From: an uncultured Prevotella sp.
Lineage (GTDB): Bacteria > Bacteroidota > Bacteroidia > Bacteroidales > Bacteroidaceae
Direction of reading: 5' to 3'
DNA length: 64,000 nt
Assembly: GCA_905198745.1 (NCBI GenBank)
Contig: CAJKDU010000002.1
Location: forward strand, 41,478 to 105,477
Shown: in pieces, positions 1-9,910 of the stretch
How positions within the stretch are numbered: position 1 is the stretch's first letter
Layout: each line of letters begins with the position of its first letter
Notes under the pieces: model-generated
Told to the model about the DNA's origin: nothing
Seen by the model: the letters and a program-made list of their open reading frames with translations, nothing else
Databases searched by the model: none
Position numbers and translations under genes: made by a program

Positions 1-1
1 T

Positions 2-88
2 CTGCGCGATATTGTGGACAGCCGTAGCCAGTTCCCCTCAGCCAAGGGCAAGAATTTCCGTTTCAAGTATTTGGGTTATTGGAAATAA
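2..88 (+). CDS. 3' end of an unidentified gene (partial)
   Basis: The window opens inside a plus-strand reading frame whose last 28 codons run to a TAA at 86-88. The visible tail ends in FRFKYLGYWK, rich in aromatic and basic residues. This is too little to identify a family. The gene lies 30 bases upstream of ssb on the same strand. In Bacteroides mutY often precedes ssb, but this tail does not look like a MutY C-terminus to me, so no function is proposed. It could also be a chance open frame, because only 28 codons are seen. Confidence 0.45.
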   Translation: MRDIVDSRSQFPSAKGKNFRFKYLGYWK

Positions 89-118
89 GTTTAACAAACT
101 CTTTAATTACTTTCTCCT

Positions 119-538
119 ATGAACAAGGCAATGTTGATTGGATATGTAGGCAGAGATCCAGAGGTTAAGTATTACGATGCCGACCAGTGTATGGCACAGG
201 TTTCGATCGCCACTACAGAGAGGGCTTACGTATTGCCTAACGGCACCCTGGTTCCCGAACGCACCGATTGGCATAATCTTGTGTTTTGGGAACAGCTGGC
301 CAAGGCGGTGGAACGCTATGTGCACAAGGGTGACAAAATATATGTGGAAGGTCGCATCCGCTATCGTGCCTACGACGACAAAAAGGGCATGCGACGCTAT
401 GTGACGGAAATCTATGTGGACAACATGGAGTTGCTGTCGTCAAGATCATCCCAGACTTCTTCGGCAACACCGGCTCAGCAACCTGCCGAGAAACCAAGGC
501 AGGCCACTGCTGAAGATGTAAATAAACTACCATTCTGA
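119..538 (+). CDS. ssb: Single-stranded DNA-binding protein
   Basis: A 139-residue SSB. It coats single-stranded DNA during replication, recombination and repair and recruits partner proteins through its C-terminal tip. The N-terminal 105 or so residues fit the OB fold, starting MNKAMLIGYVGRDPEV and containing the usual WHNLVFWEQLA and KGDKIYVEGRI segments. A short polar linker rich in Ser, Gln, Pro and Ala follows, and the chain ends EDVNKLPF, a version of the acidic-hydrophobic SSB tip. Length is close to other Bacteroidota SSBs, which are shorter than the 178 residues of E. coli. It is followed after one base by gldE, so the two are probably cotranscribed. Confidence 0.95.
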   Translation: MNKAMLIGYVGRDPEVKYYDADQCMAQVSIATTERAYVLPNGTLVPERTDWHNLVFWEQLAKAVERYVHKGDKIYVEGRIRYRAYDDKKGMRRYVTEIYVDNMELLSSRSSQTSSATPAQQPAEKPRQATAEDVNKLPF

Positions 539-539
539 C

Positions 540-1889
540 GTGGACTTATCGTATATCATATCAACTTTTTCTGAGGTGCATCTTTTGCCCCTCACTTGGA
601 ATATAGTTATAGCAGCCGTATTGGCTGGTTTGTTGCTTTTGGCATCAGCCTTTGCCAGTGGCTCGGAAATAGCTTTCTTTAGCCTTTCACCGACCGACCT
701 CAGCGCACTCGACCCAGAACGAAACGGACGAGACAACAATATACAGCAACTTAGAGAGGACAGTGAACGCACACTTGCTACAATACTGATTACCAACAAC
801 TTTGTCAACGTGATGATAATCATGGTCTGCAATTACATGTTTGGCAATCTTATCGATTTTGGCAGTGCTGTTGTGCTCCAGTTTCTTTGCATAACCGTGC
901 TGCTCACTTTCCTGCTCCTGCTCTTCGGAGAGATTATGCCCAAAGTCTACAGCAGGCAGAATCCGTTGAAATTCTGCCGTTTGGTAGTGCCCGGCATCCT
1001 TTTCTGCCGCAAGCTTTTCTGGCCCATCGAGACAATTCTCATCAAGAGTGGCATCGTGGCAGAGAAGTTCATCAAGAAGGAAAACCATGTGCTCAGTGTT
1101 GACGACTTGGAACAAGCACTGGAGTTGACCGACAAGGACGACATCAAGGACGAACAGACCATGCTTAAAGGCATTATCCGTTTTGGTGACGAGACTGCCA
1201 AGGAGATAATGACCAGCAGGCAAGATATCGTAGACATAGACATACGCAGTTCGTTTTCGGAAGTTATCAAGTCTATTATTGAGAACAATTACAGTCGTAT
1301 CCCTGTGTATCAAGACAATACCGACAACATCCGTGGTGTGCTCTACATCAAGGACTTGCTCCCTCATTTGGGCAAATCTGACTCTTTCCGTTGGCAGAGC
1401 TTGATTCGTCCGCCATACTTCGTGCCGGAAACGAAAAAGATAGATGACTTGCTGCGCGACTTCCAGGAGAACAAGGTGCATATAGCCATTGTGGTTGACG
1501 AGTTTGGCGGTACGAGTGGTCTGGTCACGCTTGAAGACATTCTGGAGGAAATAGTGGGAGAAATAAACGACGAGTATGATGAGGACGAGGCTACTTATAC
1601 CAAGCAGAGCTACAACACCTATATTTTCGAAGGCAAGACTTTGCTGAGTGATTTCTGCCGTATCCTCAATATCGACGACGATACTTTCGATGAAGTCGAG
1701 GGCGATGCTGACACTCTTGCAGGTCTGTTGCTCGAGATAAAGGGAGACTTTCCGAGTGTTCACGAGCGCATCACCTACAAGAATTTCGACTTTGAAATCT
1801 ATGCAGTCGAGGAGCGTCGTATTAGTAGGGTGAAGGTGGTAGTCAATCCTGTGACGCCTTCTTCCAATGATTCTGTTAGTTACCAGTAG
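540..1889 (+). CDS. gldE: Gliding motility-associated protein GldE (CorC/HlyC-type CBS protein)
   Basis: A 449-residue membrane protein with the layout of the CorC/HlyC family. The N-terminal DUF21-type membrane region spans roughly residues 15-150 with about three to four hydrophobic segments. Tandem CBS domains cover about 195-325 (EIMTSRQDIVDIDI and HIAIVVDEFGGTSGLVTLED), and a C-terminal CorC_HlyC domain lies at about 345-430. In Flavobacterium, GldE is tied to gliding and type IX secretion; the family persists in non-gliding Bacteroidales, where its role is unclear and may involve ion transport. The start is GTG, one base after the ssb stop, which points to translational coupling. The name GldE rests on family resemblance and the ssb-gldE-PPTase context. 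Confidence 0.88.
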   Translation: MDLSYIISTFSEVHLLPLTWNIVIAAVLAGLLLLASAFASGSEIAFFSLSPTDLSALDPERNGRDNNIQQLREDSERTLATILITNNFVNVMIIMVCNYMFGNLIDFGSAVVLQFLCITVLLTFLLLLFGEIMPKVYSRQNPLKFCRLVVPGILFCRKLFWPIETILIKSGIVAEKFIKKENHVLSVDDLEQALELTDKDDIKDEQTMLKGIIRFGDETAKEIMTSRQDIVDIDIRSSFSEVIKSIIENNYSRIPVYQDNTDNIRGVLYIKDLLPHLGKSDSFRWQSLIRPPYFVPETKKIDDLLRDFQENKVHIAIVVDEFGGTSGLVTLEDILEEIVGEINDEYDEDEATYTKQSYNTYIFEGKTLLSDFCRILNIDDDTFDEVEGDADTLAGLLLEIKGDFPSVHERITYKNFDFEIYAVEERRISRVKVVVNPVTPSSNDSVSYQ

Positions 1890-1891
1890 TT

Positions 1892-2491
1892 ATGCCGCTG
1901 CTTATTATTGAGAGTCTGTCGACCGATGTAAGGTTGGGATTGTGGGCTATAGAGGAAAGTGAAGACGATATTCTCCGTGATTATCCTTCGCTGACTACGA
2001 TTGTTGACAAAGGCATGCGGTCGCAAGCACGCAGGTTGGAACGTTTGGCGGTAGCTGCATTGGTAAGTGAAATGACTGGCATAGCTTGTCCGCAAATACG
2101 CCATAGGGAAAATGGGGCGCCCGTTATTGAAGGGTTCCACATAAGCATTAGCCACACCAAAGGTTATGCTGCCGTTATCTTGTCGGAGTCAAGAGAGGTG
2201 GCTGTGGACATAGAATATTGGTCGGATAGGGTGGAGCGCATTGCTGCGAAGTTCATTCGTGATGATGAACTGTGGAAAAGTATAGAACATTTATTATTGA
2301 CTTGGTGTGCCAAGGAAACGATGTTTAAGTTGCTCAACAACGAGAACCTTCAGTTTTTTGATATGCGTGCAGTTCCTTATGTCATGAATTCATCGGGGGT
2401 GTTGTGGATGGAAGACTTGAAAACCGGGCAACTTGTTGACATTGATTATCGCACGACAGTCGATTTTGTGCTGACTTACGCTTATCTATGA
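1892..2491 (+). CDS. 4'-phosphopantetheinyl transferase superfamily protein
   Basis: A 199-residue Sfp/EntD-type protein that would transfer the phosphopantetheine arm of coenzyme A to a carrier-protein serine. The two diagnostic motifs are present: VAVDIEYWSDRV at about residues 103-114, with the metal-binding Asp and Glu, and WCAKETMFKL at about 137-146, with the catalytic Lys-Glu pair. An upstream HISISHTKGYAAV segment matches the family's SxSH-like motif. It begins two bases after the gldE stop and so looks like the third gene of the ssb-gldE operon. Its last 6 bases overlap the end of the convergent helicase gene. The carrier protein it modifies cannot be told from here. Confidence 0.88.
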   Translation: MPLLIIESLSTDVRLGLWAIEESEDDILRDYPSLTTIVDKGMRSQARRLERLAVAALVSEMTGIACPQIRHRENGAPVIEGFHISISHTKGYAAVILSESREVAVDIEYWSDRVERIAAKFIRDDELWKSIEHLLLTWCAKETMFKLLNNENLQFFDMRAVPYVMNSSGVLWMEDLKTGQLVDIDYRTTVDFVLTYAYL

Positions 2492-4228
2492 TTTCTTCTT
2501 TTTGTTGTCCTTCTTGAGCTTTTTCAGTCGCCTTTGTGCCTCAGGATTCTCTGGATAGAGCGTGAGCGCCTTTTCATAGTTGGCGATGGCAGCTTCAGTC
2601 ATGTGTTCTTTTTCACACTCCTTGCCCAACACCAGATATTCTACGGATAGTTTTTTCAGATATTGCCCCTTCTCTTCAAGCTGTTGTTCCAACAGCCTTT
2701 TCTCTTCCCTCAAGGTGTTTATTTGGTTCAGCTTTAGTCTTATCAGTCGTTTGGCCTCAGGCTTTTCTATGTCATATCGACTGTGTATGGCCAGGAAGAA
2801 ATTGTTTATGAAATCGTCAAAGCGTCCCTCGTCGAAAGCCCTGGCTGCCTGTTGATATTCAATGTCGGCTTTCGACTCGCTCAGTGCACGGTTGATGAGG
2901 GTTGAATCATTGTAGCTCCGGGCAAAGTTGGTCACTTCTGATTTCACAAACACGTCGCTTCGGCGGATGGGTTCAGCCAGGCTGATGCCCTCCAGACTGG
3001 TGCAGCGGCTCAACGCTACATAGGTTTGTCCGCTGGCAAACACGCCGCTTGAGAAATCAATCTTCACACTTTTAAACGTGAGTCCTTGACTCTTGTGCAC
3101 GGTGATGGCCCAAGCCAGTTTCAATGGAAACTGGATGTAGGTGCCCAATTCCTCCTCGTCAATCTTTTGCTCTTTTTCGTTGTATGTATATTTGACGTTG
3201 CTCCAGGCTTCTCGCTCTACGTCGTACTCATCACCTTCCTCGGTGTTGACAGTGAGAATACCGTCTTCCTCAGATATGCCTGTGATGACTCCCAAAGTGC
3301 CGTTCACCCACCTTTTCTCCATGTCGTTCTTGATGAAGAGTACTTGAGCGCCCACTTTCAGTTCAAGTTCCATGGGCACGGGCAAACTGCTGTCGGGGAA
3401 TTCGCCTTTGATTTGTCCATAGAAAATAGACGGTGAGCCCGGCAGTTCGTTTAACTTCTGCTTGTTGATATAGTCTACGGTGTCACGTTTGGTCGACAGT
3501 GTGATGGCAAGGCGTGTGTTGTCTGTCTTGAGTTTTGCGCCCACCTGTCGGTTGAGCACGTTGAGTTCACTTGAGCTTACCTGGTTTGTTCGGATATGGT
3601 TGAGAATATTGACAAATTCCCTATCTGTTTGGCGGTAAACTTTGGTCAGTTCTATGCTAACCAATTTCATCTCCCGGAACACGTGTGCATCGAAGAAATA
3701 GCATGACGGATAGAACTGGCGAAGCAGTTGGCGGTCTTCTTCCTTGACCACAGGTTCCAACTGGAAAATGTCGCCTACGAGCAACATCTGCTTTCCGCCG
3801 AAAGGTTCACGCATGTTGCGGGAATACACGCGGAGCACCTTGTCGATGAAGTCGATAATGTCTGCGCGAACCATACTTATTTCATCGATGATGATGAGCT
3901 CCACCTCTTTGATTATGCGGCATTTCTCCTTGTTGTATTTCAGCGTATCGCGTATTTTCTTGGGTGTATAGCGTGTGTCGTTGGGAAGTAGCGGATAGAA
4001 AGGTACTTTGAAAAAACTGTGTATGGTGCTGCCGTTCACATTGATGGCGGCAATGCCGGTAGGAGCAAGCACTATGGCTTTTTTCTTGGTGTGCTTGAAG
4101 ATATAGCGTAAAAAAGTAGATTTACCCGTACCCGCCTTTCCTGTCAGGAAAAGCGAGCGGTGGGTAAATCTTATCATTTGAATTGCATTTTGCAATTCCT
4201 TGTTCTCAAGGTCTATTTGTTCTTCCAA
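2486..4228 (-). CDS. Pif1/RecD-like superfamily 1 helicase with C-terminal TPR
   Basis: A 580-residue SF1 helicase. Motif I is GKAGTGKST at about residues 30-38. Motif II is DEISMV at 115-120 and motif III is GDIFQLEPV near 152-160. A RecD2/Pif1-like end, VHKSQGLTF followed by YVALSRCTSLEG, sits near 380-410. The tail beyond about 500 is charged and probably coiled coil, and ends with a TPR-like repeat (AIANYEKALTLYPENPEAQ). These proteins unwind DNA 5' to 3', but the physiological role of this branch is not established. It lies 18 bases downstream of the PBP1A gene on the same strand, so it is probably cotranscribed, and its stop overlaps the convergent PPTase gene. Confidence 0.88.
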   Translation of the reverse strand: MEEQIDLENKELQNAIQMIRFTHRSLFLTGKAGTGKSTFLRYIFKHTKKKAIVLAPTGIAAINVNGSTIHSFFKVPFYPLLPNDTRYTPKKIRDTLKYNKEKCRIIKEVELIIIDEISMVRADIIDFIDKVLRVYSRNMREPFGGKQMLLVGDIFQLEPVVKEEDRQLLRQFYPSCYFFDAHVFREMKLVSIELTKVYRQTDREFVNILNHIRTNQVSSSELNVLNRQVGAKLKTDNTRLAITLSTKRDTVDYINKQKLNELPGSPSIFYGQIKGEFPDSSLPVPMELELKVGAQVLFIKNDMEKRWVNGTLGVITGISEEDGILTVNTEEGDEYDVEREAWSNVKYTYNEKEQKIDEEELGTYIQFPLKLAWAITVHKSQGLTFKSVKIDFSSGVFASGQTYVALSRCTSLEGISLAEPIRRSDVFVKSEVTNFARSYNDSTLINRALSESKADIEYQQAARAFDEGRFDDFINNFFLAIHSRYDIEKPEAKRLIRLKLNQINTLREEKRLLEQQLEEKGQYLKKLSVEYLVLGKECEKEHMTEAAIANYEKALTLYPENPEAQRRLKKLKKDNKKKKS

Positions 4229-4246
4229 ATTGTCTTTTCTGATCTA

Positions 4247-6748
4247 TTAGAAGTCGTCCAATGTCATTTTCTGTTCCGTTGGCTTCTTGGGTTCTTGCTT
4301 GTCGCCTTCGGCAGCAGCCTTGTTGTGGTCGTTGTGTTTGGCAGCTTCATGTCCCTCATGGTCTTCTATAGGATTGCCGTTCTCGTCGAGGAACTCTTCG
4401 TCGTCCATGATTCCTGTGCTGTCAGCCACTTCCACTTTCTTCGGTGTCGCATAATAGGTACAGGTGTACATGCTCTGCCGGATGTCGTCATCCTTGGGCT
4501 TGCCGAATTTGCCTCTGTATTTCTTGAAGGCTGGATCGGCCAGTACAGACTGCCAGAAGTATCCGCAGATTGGCAGTGCCGTGCGGCTTCCCTGTCCGAG
4601 GGCTCCTGTGCGGAAGTGGATGCAGCGATATTCTCCGCCGACCCAAGCGCCCACTACGAGGTTTGGGCTCACGCCCATGAACCATGCGTCGGAGTGGTTG
4701 TTGGATGTTCCGGTCTTTCCTCCGAAGTCTGTATCTGTATAAGGAGACACATACCCCCAAAGCGACTGTGATGTACCACCAGGCTCTCTCATTCCGCCCA
4801 TAAGCATTTGCTGCATGAGGAACGCGCTCTTGTAGGGGATAACTTGCTGTACTTCGCTGGGCGCCGAGTATACCTCGTTGCCATCCTTGTCAAGAATCTT
4901 TGTTACCAGGACAGGCTCGTGATGTTTGCCGTCGTTGGCCACTGTACAGTAAGCATTCGTTAGTTCAAGCAGGTTGACGTCACTGGAGCCGAGTGCCAGA
5001 GATGGTGTTTCGTCGAGCGGACTCTTGATGCCCATTTCCTGTGCCGTCTTGATGATATTCTTGATGCCCATTTCCTGTCCCAAGCGAACAGCTATAGAGT
5101 TTATACTCTTGGCGAATGCACCCTTCAGGGGGACACTGTCTCCTGAGAATGAACCGTTGGCGTTGGAAGGAGTCCACGTGACTGTTTCTTTCTTGAACTT
5201 GTCATACACCTGCATGGAAATGTATTCGTCGCGTCTTTTATCGCATGGCGTAAGTCCCTGGTTCATGGCTTCCGTGTAGACAAAGAGCTTGAATGTGGAA
5301 CCGGGTTGGCGTTCTGCCGTTACCTTGTCATATTTCCATGTCTTGAAGTCGAGGTCGCCTACCCATGCCTTCACCTGACCTGTCTGGGGTTCCATAGCAA
5401 CAAATGCGCAGTGCATGAACCTCACCATATACTTCAGTGAGTCAATGGTACTCATCTCTTGTTTGATAGTGCCCTTGGCATAGTCGAACAGTTTCACCTC
5501 GTGTGGCTTGTTCAGATAATATTGCACGGAATCAGGGTTGCCTCCATACTTCTGCAGCAAGTACTTGTAGACGGGGAGCTTCTGCACTTTGTCCTCTATA
5601 AAGCCTGGTATCACGTTTCCTTTCTCGTCAACCCATGGGTCTTTGCTTCCCCAGTGGTTCTTGAAGTTTTGCTGCACCTGCTTCATTTGTTTCATGGCAG
5701 CAGCTTCCGCATACTTCTGCATGCGTGTATCGAGAGTCGTATAGATTTTCAGTCCCGAACTGTAGAGGTCGTAACCATTCTCCTTGCACCAGTCTTTCAG
5801 ATAGTTGGCAACTGCCTGGCGGAAGTAAAGCGCTTGGCCGTCATAGTTGTCTTCTATACTGAAGTTGAGCTTAATGGGGCGCTGACTCAGCTCGCTATAT
5901 TTGTCGCGTGACAGGTCTTGGTGTGTCACCATGTTCATAAGCACCGTGTTGCGACGCTTCAAACTGTTTTCAGGATGTGATATTGGATTGTAGTAGGTAG
6001 TGGCCTTGAGCATACCTACCAATATGGCAGCCTGATCTGTAGTCATCTTGTCGGGTGTGGTGTCGAAGTAGGTCTTGCACGCCGTCTTGATGCCGAAGGC
6101 ATTGGAACCGAAATCTACAGTGTTGGCATACATGGTGATAATGTCCTTTTTGTCGTACACCATTTCGAGCTTGGTGGCAATAATCCACTCCTTGCTCTTT
6201 ACGATGAGCATGCGAATGCCGGGAATGTAGCCCAACAAGCCGGTAGAATATTGGGTACGCACGCGGAACATGTTCTTGGCCAACTGCTGTGTGATGGTCG
6301 ATGCACCGCGCGCATCGTGGTGGACTACCATGTCTTTGGCAGCGGCAAAAAGTCCGAAAAAGTCAATGCCATGGTGGTGATAGAATCGCTCGTCTTCTGT
6401 GTCGATGAGCGCTTTCCAAAAGTCCGGATTCACCTCATTGTATTTCACAGGTGTGCGGTTCTCGTTGAAATACTTTCCGATCAACTGTCCGTCGGCACTG
6501 TAGATTTCTGAAGCTTGGTGAGTCTCAGGATTCATAATGCGGTGGAAGCCGGGACTCTTGCCGAAAAGCCAGAGGAAGTTGATGTCTACCGCTCCAAGAT
6601 AGAGAAAGAATATGACGATGAAGGAGACAATGCCCACTCCTGTTTTCGTGTACCATGGACGTCCTGCATACAATCCTTTGTACCAAGGCCAGAAGGAACG
6701 AATCTTGTTCCACAGCCACAAGATAAATGATTTGATTTTTGATATCAT
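4247..6748 (-). CDS. Penicillin-binding protein 1A, bifunctional transglycosylase/transpeptidase
   Basis: An 833-residue class A PBP that polymerises and cross-links peptidoglycan at the inner membrane. A cytoplasmic N-terminus is followed by a membrane anchor at about residues 36-56. The GT51 glycosyltransferase domain has TEDERFYHHHGID at 117-129, with the catalytic Glu, and GASTITQQLAKN at 148-159. The transpeptidase domain has STFK at 484-487 (nucleophile Ser484), SIN near 548 and KTGT starting near 678. The C-terminal tail is acidic and Lys-rich and probably disordered. A TATTTTTG promoter element lies about 50 bases upstream. The downstream helicase probably shares the transcript. Confidence 0.95.
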   Translation of the reverse strand: MISKIKSFILWLWNKIRSFWPWYKGLYAGRPWYTKTGVGIVSFIVIFFLYLGAVDINFLWLFGKSPGFHRIMNPETHQASEIYSADGQLIGKYFNENRTPVKYNEVNPDFWKALIDTEDERFYHHHGIDFFGLFAAAKDMVVHHDARGASTITQQLAKNMFRVRTQYSTGLLGYIPGIRMLIVKSKEWIIATKLEMVYDKKDIITMYANTVDFGSNAFGIKTACKTYFDTTPDKMTTDQAAILVGMLKATTYYNPISHPENSLKRRNTVLMNMVTHQDLSRDKYSELSQRPIKLNFSIEDNYDGQALYFRQAVANYLKDWCKENGYDLYSSGLKIYTTLDTRMQKYAEAAAMKQMKQVQQNFKNHWGSKDPWVDEKGNVIPGFIEDKVQKLPVYKYLLQKYGGNPDSVQYYLNKPHEVKLFDYAKGTIKQEMSTIDSLKYMVRFMHCAFVAMEPQTGQVKAWVGDLDFKTWKYDKVTAERQPGSTFKLFVYTEAMNQGLTPCDKRRDEYISMQVYDKFKKETVTWTPSNANGSFSGDSVPLKGAFAKSINSIAVRLGQEMGIKNIIKTAQEMGIKSPLDETPSLALGSSDVNLLELTNAYCTVANDGKHHEPVLVTKILDKDGNEVYSAPSEVQQVIPYKSAFLMQQMLMGGMREPGGTSQSLWGYVSPYTDTDFGGKTGTSNNHSDAWFMGVSPNLVVGAWVGGEYRCIHFRTGALGQGSRTALPICGYFWQSVLADPAFKKYRGKFGKPKDDDIRQSMYTCTYYATPKKVEVADSTGIMDDEEFLDENGNPIEDHEGHEAAKHNDHNKAAAEGDKQEPKKPTEQKMTLDDF

Positions 6749-6797
6749 AATGATTGTTGTTGTTTCATGATGGGATTAATACCTTATATCGGCTCTG

Positions 6798-6805
6798 CAA
6801 AAATA
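6798..6805 (-). promoter_or_regulatory. Probable -7 promoter element for PBP1A
   Basis: The minus strand reads TATTTTTG, a match to the Bacteroidota TAnnTTTG element, 50 bases upstream of the PBP1A start in the 73-base gap after miaA. No clear -33 TTTG is seen. Confidence 0.5.
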
Positions 6806-6821
6806 CAAAGAAACCATAGAA

Positions 6822-7721
6822 TCAAGTATTACTTTCAATATAATTTATGATTTCTTCAATGTTTTCGGGCTGAAACCATTTGATTTCCGCATCCTTTTTG
6901 AACCATGTCAACTGCTTTCTGCAGTATCGGCGTGTGTTGCCTTGAATTTTTGTGATTGCTTCTTCGAGTGTTGTCTTGCCGTCGAAGTATTCAAACATTT
7001 CCTTGTAACCCACCGTGTTGAGGGCATTCGTTTCGCGTTTGTCGAGTACGCTGCGAGCCTCTTCCACGAGTCCGTCCTTGACCATTTGCTCTACTCTTCG
7101 GTTAATTCGGTCATAGAGTTCGCTGCGTTCTCGTGTAAGCCCAATTTTCAGTATCTTGAACGGTCGCTGTTTTTTCTCGTTCTTTCTAAACGATGTGTAT
7201 GTCTTGCCTGTCATCACGCAAATCTCCAATGCATGTACTACGCGTTTGGGATTGTTGCGGTCCACGATATTGTAGTATTCCGGGTCGAGCCGCTGCAAAT
7301 CTTCGAGAAGAGGTTTCAGTCCTTCCTTCTCATATCTGGCTTTCATCATGGAACGCGTGTGGTCGTCAATGGTTGGAATGTCGTCTATGCCGTTGCACAC
7401 AGCGTCGATATACATCATACTTCCACCTGTGAGCAATGCCATATTGTATCCTTGCTCAAACTGCTTGTCAATCAGCTTGATAACATCTTCCTCAAACAGG
7501 GAAGCACTGTAATAATCACCTATGTGGTGTGTACCTACCAGATAGTGTTTCACCCGTTGTTGTTGTTCCTGGGTTGGAGCGGCGGTTCCAATGGGCAGTT
7601 CTTTGTAGATCTGCCTGGAGTCGGCATTGATGATGGGCTGCTGGAAGTGCTCCGCCAAGCGAAGACACGTCTCTGTTTTTCCTACTCCTGTCGGACCAAG
7701 AACAACAACAAGGGTTTTCAT
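6822..7721 (-). CDS. miaA: tRNA dimethylallyltransferase
   Basis: A 299-residue MiaA, which puts a dimethylallyl group on A37 of tRNAs reading UNN codons. The P-loop [16 protein letters not shown] lies at residues 9-24, the substrate-binding stretch [16 protein letters not shown] near 34-49, and the later [14 protein letters not shown] segment is typical of the family. Length is normal. Its start codon overlaps the stop of lpxA by one base (TAATG), so translation is probably coupled. It closes the lpxD-lpxC/fabZ-lpxA run. Confidence 0.95.
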   Translation of the reverse strand: MKTLVVVLGPTGVGKTETCLRLAEHFQQPIINADSRQIYKELPIGTAAPTQEQQQRVKHYLVGTHHIGDYYSASLFEEDVIKLIDKQFEQGYNMALLTGGSMMYIDAVCNGIDDIPTIDDHTRSMMKARYEKEGLKPLLEDLQRLDPEYYNIVDRNNPKRVVHALEICVMTGKTYTSFRKNEKKQRPFKILKIGLTRERSELYDRINRRVEQMVKDGLVEEARSVLDKRETNALNTVGYKEMFEYFDGKTTLEEAITKIQGNTRRYCRKQLTWFKKDAEIKWFQPENIEEIINYIESNT

Positions 7722-8491
7722 TATCGTATGATGCCTCTTTTGGAAGATTCAACAAAGTCTACGATATATTTGACTTCCTTTGAATCCGGGAATTTCTCTT
7801 TTAGTTCTTCTATACCTTCTGCCATAACGCCCTTGCTGTAGAGTGTACGGTAGGCATCATGAATGGTTTCAATCAGTTCGTTTGAGAAACCTCGACGGCG
7901 CAATCCTACAAGATTAAGTCCACAGTAGTGAGTAGGGAATTTTCCGGCAATGATATAGGGCGGAATGTCTTGGCTGAAACGGCTTCCACCTTGAATCATC
8001 ACATATCCGCCAATGTGGCAGAACTGGTGTACAAGTACACAGGCACTTAGAATGGCATTATCGTCAATGGTCACTTCTCCGGCTATCTTGGTCGAGTTGC
8101 CGATGATAAGTCCGTTTCCCAGCACACAGTCGTGTGCCACATGCATATTCTCCATGAGCAGGTTGTTACTGCCCACGATGGTAGTGCCTTTTGACGCTGT
8201 GCCGCGTGATATGGTTACATTTTCGCGTATACTGTTGTTGTCGCCTATCTGGCAAAGCGTTTCTTCACCTCTATATTTCAAGTCCTGTGGTTTGGTGGCA
8301 ATGCTTGCTCCAGGGAATATTTCGTTGTTGTTGCCCATACGTGTGCCTGCATGCAGCGTGACGCTGTTTTGCATCACGTTGTTGTCACCGATGACCACAT
8401 TCTTGTCTACGTAGCAGAATGGGCCTATAATATTGTTGTCGCCTATTTTTGCCTTGGGGTGAACATAGGCTAAAGGACTGATTTGATTCAT
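7721..8491 (-). CDS. lpxA: Acyl-ACP--UDP-N-acetylglucosamine O-acyltransferase
   Basis: A 256-residue LpxA, the first enzyme of lipid A synthesis, which moves a 3-hydroxyacyl chain from ACP to the 3-OH of UDP-GlcNAc in the cytoplasm. Imperfect hexapeptide repeats of the left-handed beta-helix fill the first 190 residues ([21 protein letters not shown] and others), and a helical C-terminus carries [15 protein letters not shown]. The catalytic His is likely in [11 protein letters not shown] near residue 121. It sits 9 bases after lpxC/fabZ and overlaps miaA by one base. Confidence 0.95.
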   Translation of the reverse strand: MNQISPLAYVHPKAKIGDNNIIGPFCYVDKNVVIGDNNVMQNSVTLHAGTRMGNNNEIFPGASIATKPQDLKYRGEETLCQIGDNNSIRENVTISRGTASKGTTIVGSNNLLMENMHVAHDCVLGNGLIIGNSTKIAGEVTIDDNAILSACVLVHQFCHIGGYVMIQGGSRFSQDIPPYIIAGKFPTHYCGLNLVGLRRRGFSNELIETIHDAYRTLYSKGVMAEGIEELKEKFPDSKEVKYIVDFVESSKRGIIR

Positions 8492-8500
8492 GTTCGTGTA

Positions 8501-9892
8501 TTACTTGTTTTTTACGATTTGTGCTGTGAATGTGGCTTCTGACACTACGGAGTCGCCTACAAACACATATCCCTTCATTGACGAGATGCCGTGGCGTACA
8601 GGTGCTAGCAACTCTACCTTAAAGAGGAGTGTGTCTCCGGGCACCACTTTCTTTCTGAATTTCACGTCGTCTATTTTCATGAAGTAGGTCGACCAGCGTT
8701 CCGGCTCCTCCAATGTGTTGAGCACCAACAGGCCTCCACATTGTGCCATGGCTTCAATTTGGAGTACGCCCGGCATCACGGGTTCCTGTGGGAAGTGTCC
8801 CTGGAAGAAGGGCTCGTTGGAGGTCACGTTCTTGACGCCTACAATGCTGTTGGATCCCAAGGCTATCACCTTGTCTACCAACTGCATGGGATATCTGTGT
8901 GGAAGCAGTTCTCTAATGCGGTTGTTGTCCATGATTGCCACATCGTTCGGGTCGTACTTGGGCGCTTGAATCTCGTGCTTTCTGATTTCCTTTCTCATCT
9001 GCCGTGCAAACTTGTTGTTCACGGTATGACCAGGTCGTGTGGCAATGATTCTTCCCTTGATTGGACGGCCGATTAGTGCCATGTCGCCGATGATGTCGAG
9101 CAACTTGTGGCGCGTACATTCATTCTCCCATACAATGGGTTTGTGCTGGATATAACCCAGTTTAGTGGCATCCATATTCGGCACTTTCAGGAAGTCTGCC
9201 AGATTGTCGAGCTGTTCCTGTGTGATCTGCTTCTCATAGATGACGATGGCGTTATCCAGGTCGCCACCTTTTATAAGGTTGGCTTTGAGCAGTGGCATCA
9301 CGTCTCTCACGAACACGAATGTGCGTGCCGGAGCTATTTCCTTCGGGAAATCGGCTATGTTGTCCCATGTGGCAAACTGGCTGTTGATGAACTTCGATTC
9401 AAAGGAACACATGGCTGTTACGCTGAATTCTTCATCGGGCAAGATGGTGATGCAAGAGCCGCTCTGCTCGTCCTTGATTTCTATCTTGTGCTTGATGATA
9501 TAGTAGTTCTTGGGGGCGTTCTGCTCCACGGTGCCAACTTCCTCTATTTTATCCACATACATGATGGCGCTACCATCGAGGATAGGAAATTCAGGTCCGT
9601 TGACCTGTATCAGACAGTTGTCCACACCCAATGCGTAGAGGGCAGCCATGCCGTGCTCTATGGTCGAAACGCGAATGTCGCCTTTGCCCAGCACGGTACC
9701 GCGCTGTGTGTCCACCACGTTTTCTGCTATAGCCTCAATGATGGGCTGTCCTTCGAGGTCGATGCGCTGTATCTTCAGACCTGAGTTCTCGGGAGCTGGA
9801 TTAAAAGTCACGGTCAGGCTCAGTCCTGTGTGCAGTCCCTTGCCGAAAAGTGAGAAACTGCCTTTGAGTGTTCTTTGCTTTGATGCTTCCAT
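8501..9892 (-). CDS. lpxC/fabZ: Fused UDP-3-O-acyl-GlcNAc deacetylase / 3-hydroxyacyl-ACP dehydratase
   Basis: A 463-residue two-domain enzyme. Residues 1 to about 305 are LpxC, the zinc-dependent committed step of lipid A synthesis; VSTIEHGMAALYALGVDN carries a zinc-ligand His. Residues from about 318 are FabZ, which dehydrates 3-hydroxyacyl-ACP; it has LLPHRYPMQLVDKV with the catalytic His and GHFPQEPVMPGVLQIEAM with the catalytic Glu. The fusion is characteristic of Bacteroidota. It joins two enzymes that compete for or process hydroxyacyl-ACP and sits between lpxD and lpxA. No break or frameshift is visible at the junction. Confidence 0.96.
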   Translation of the reverse strand: MEASKQRTLKGSFSLFGKGLHTGLSLTVTFNPAPENSGLKIQRIDLEGQPIIEAIAENVVDTQRGTVLGKGDIRVSTIEHGMAALYALGVDNCLIQVNGPEFPILDGSAIMYVDKIEEVGTVEQNAPKNYYIIKHKIEIKDEQSGSCITILPDEEFSVTAMCSFESKFINSQFATWDNIADFPKEIAPARTFVFVRDVMPLLKANLIKGGDLDNAIVIYEKQITQEQLDNLADFLKVPNMDATKLGYIQHKPIVWENECTRHKLLDIIGDMALIGRPIKGRIIATRPGHTVNNKFARQMRKEIRKHEIQAPKYDPNDVAIMDNNRIRELLPHRYPMQLVDKVIALGSNSIVGVKNVTSNEPFFQGHFPQEPVMPGVLQIEAMAQCGGLLVLNTLEEPERWSTYFMKIDDVKFRKKVVPGDTLLFKVELLAPVRHGISSMKGYVFVGDSVVSEATFTAQIVKNK

Positions 9893-9910
9893 TATATTAG
9901 AATGTCTTGT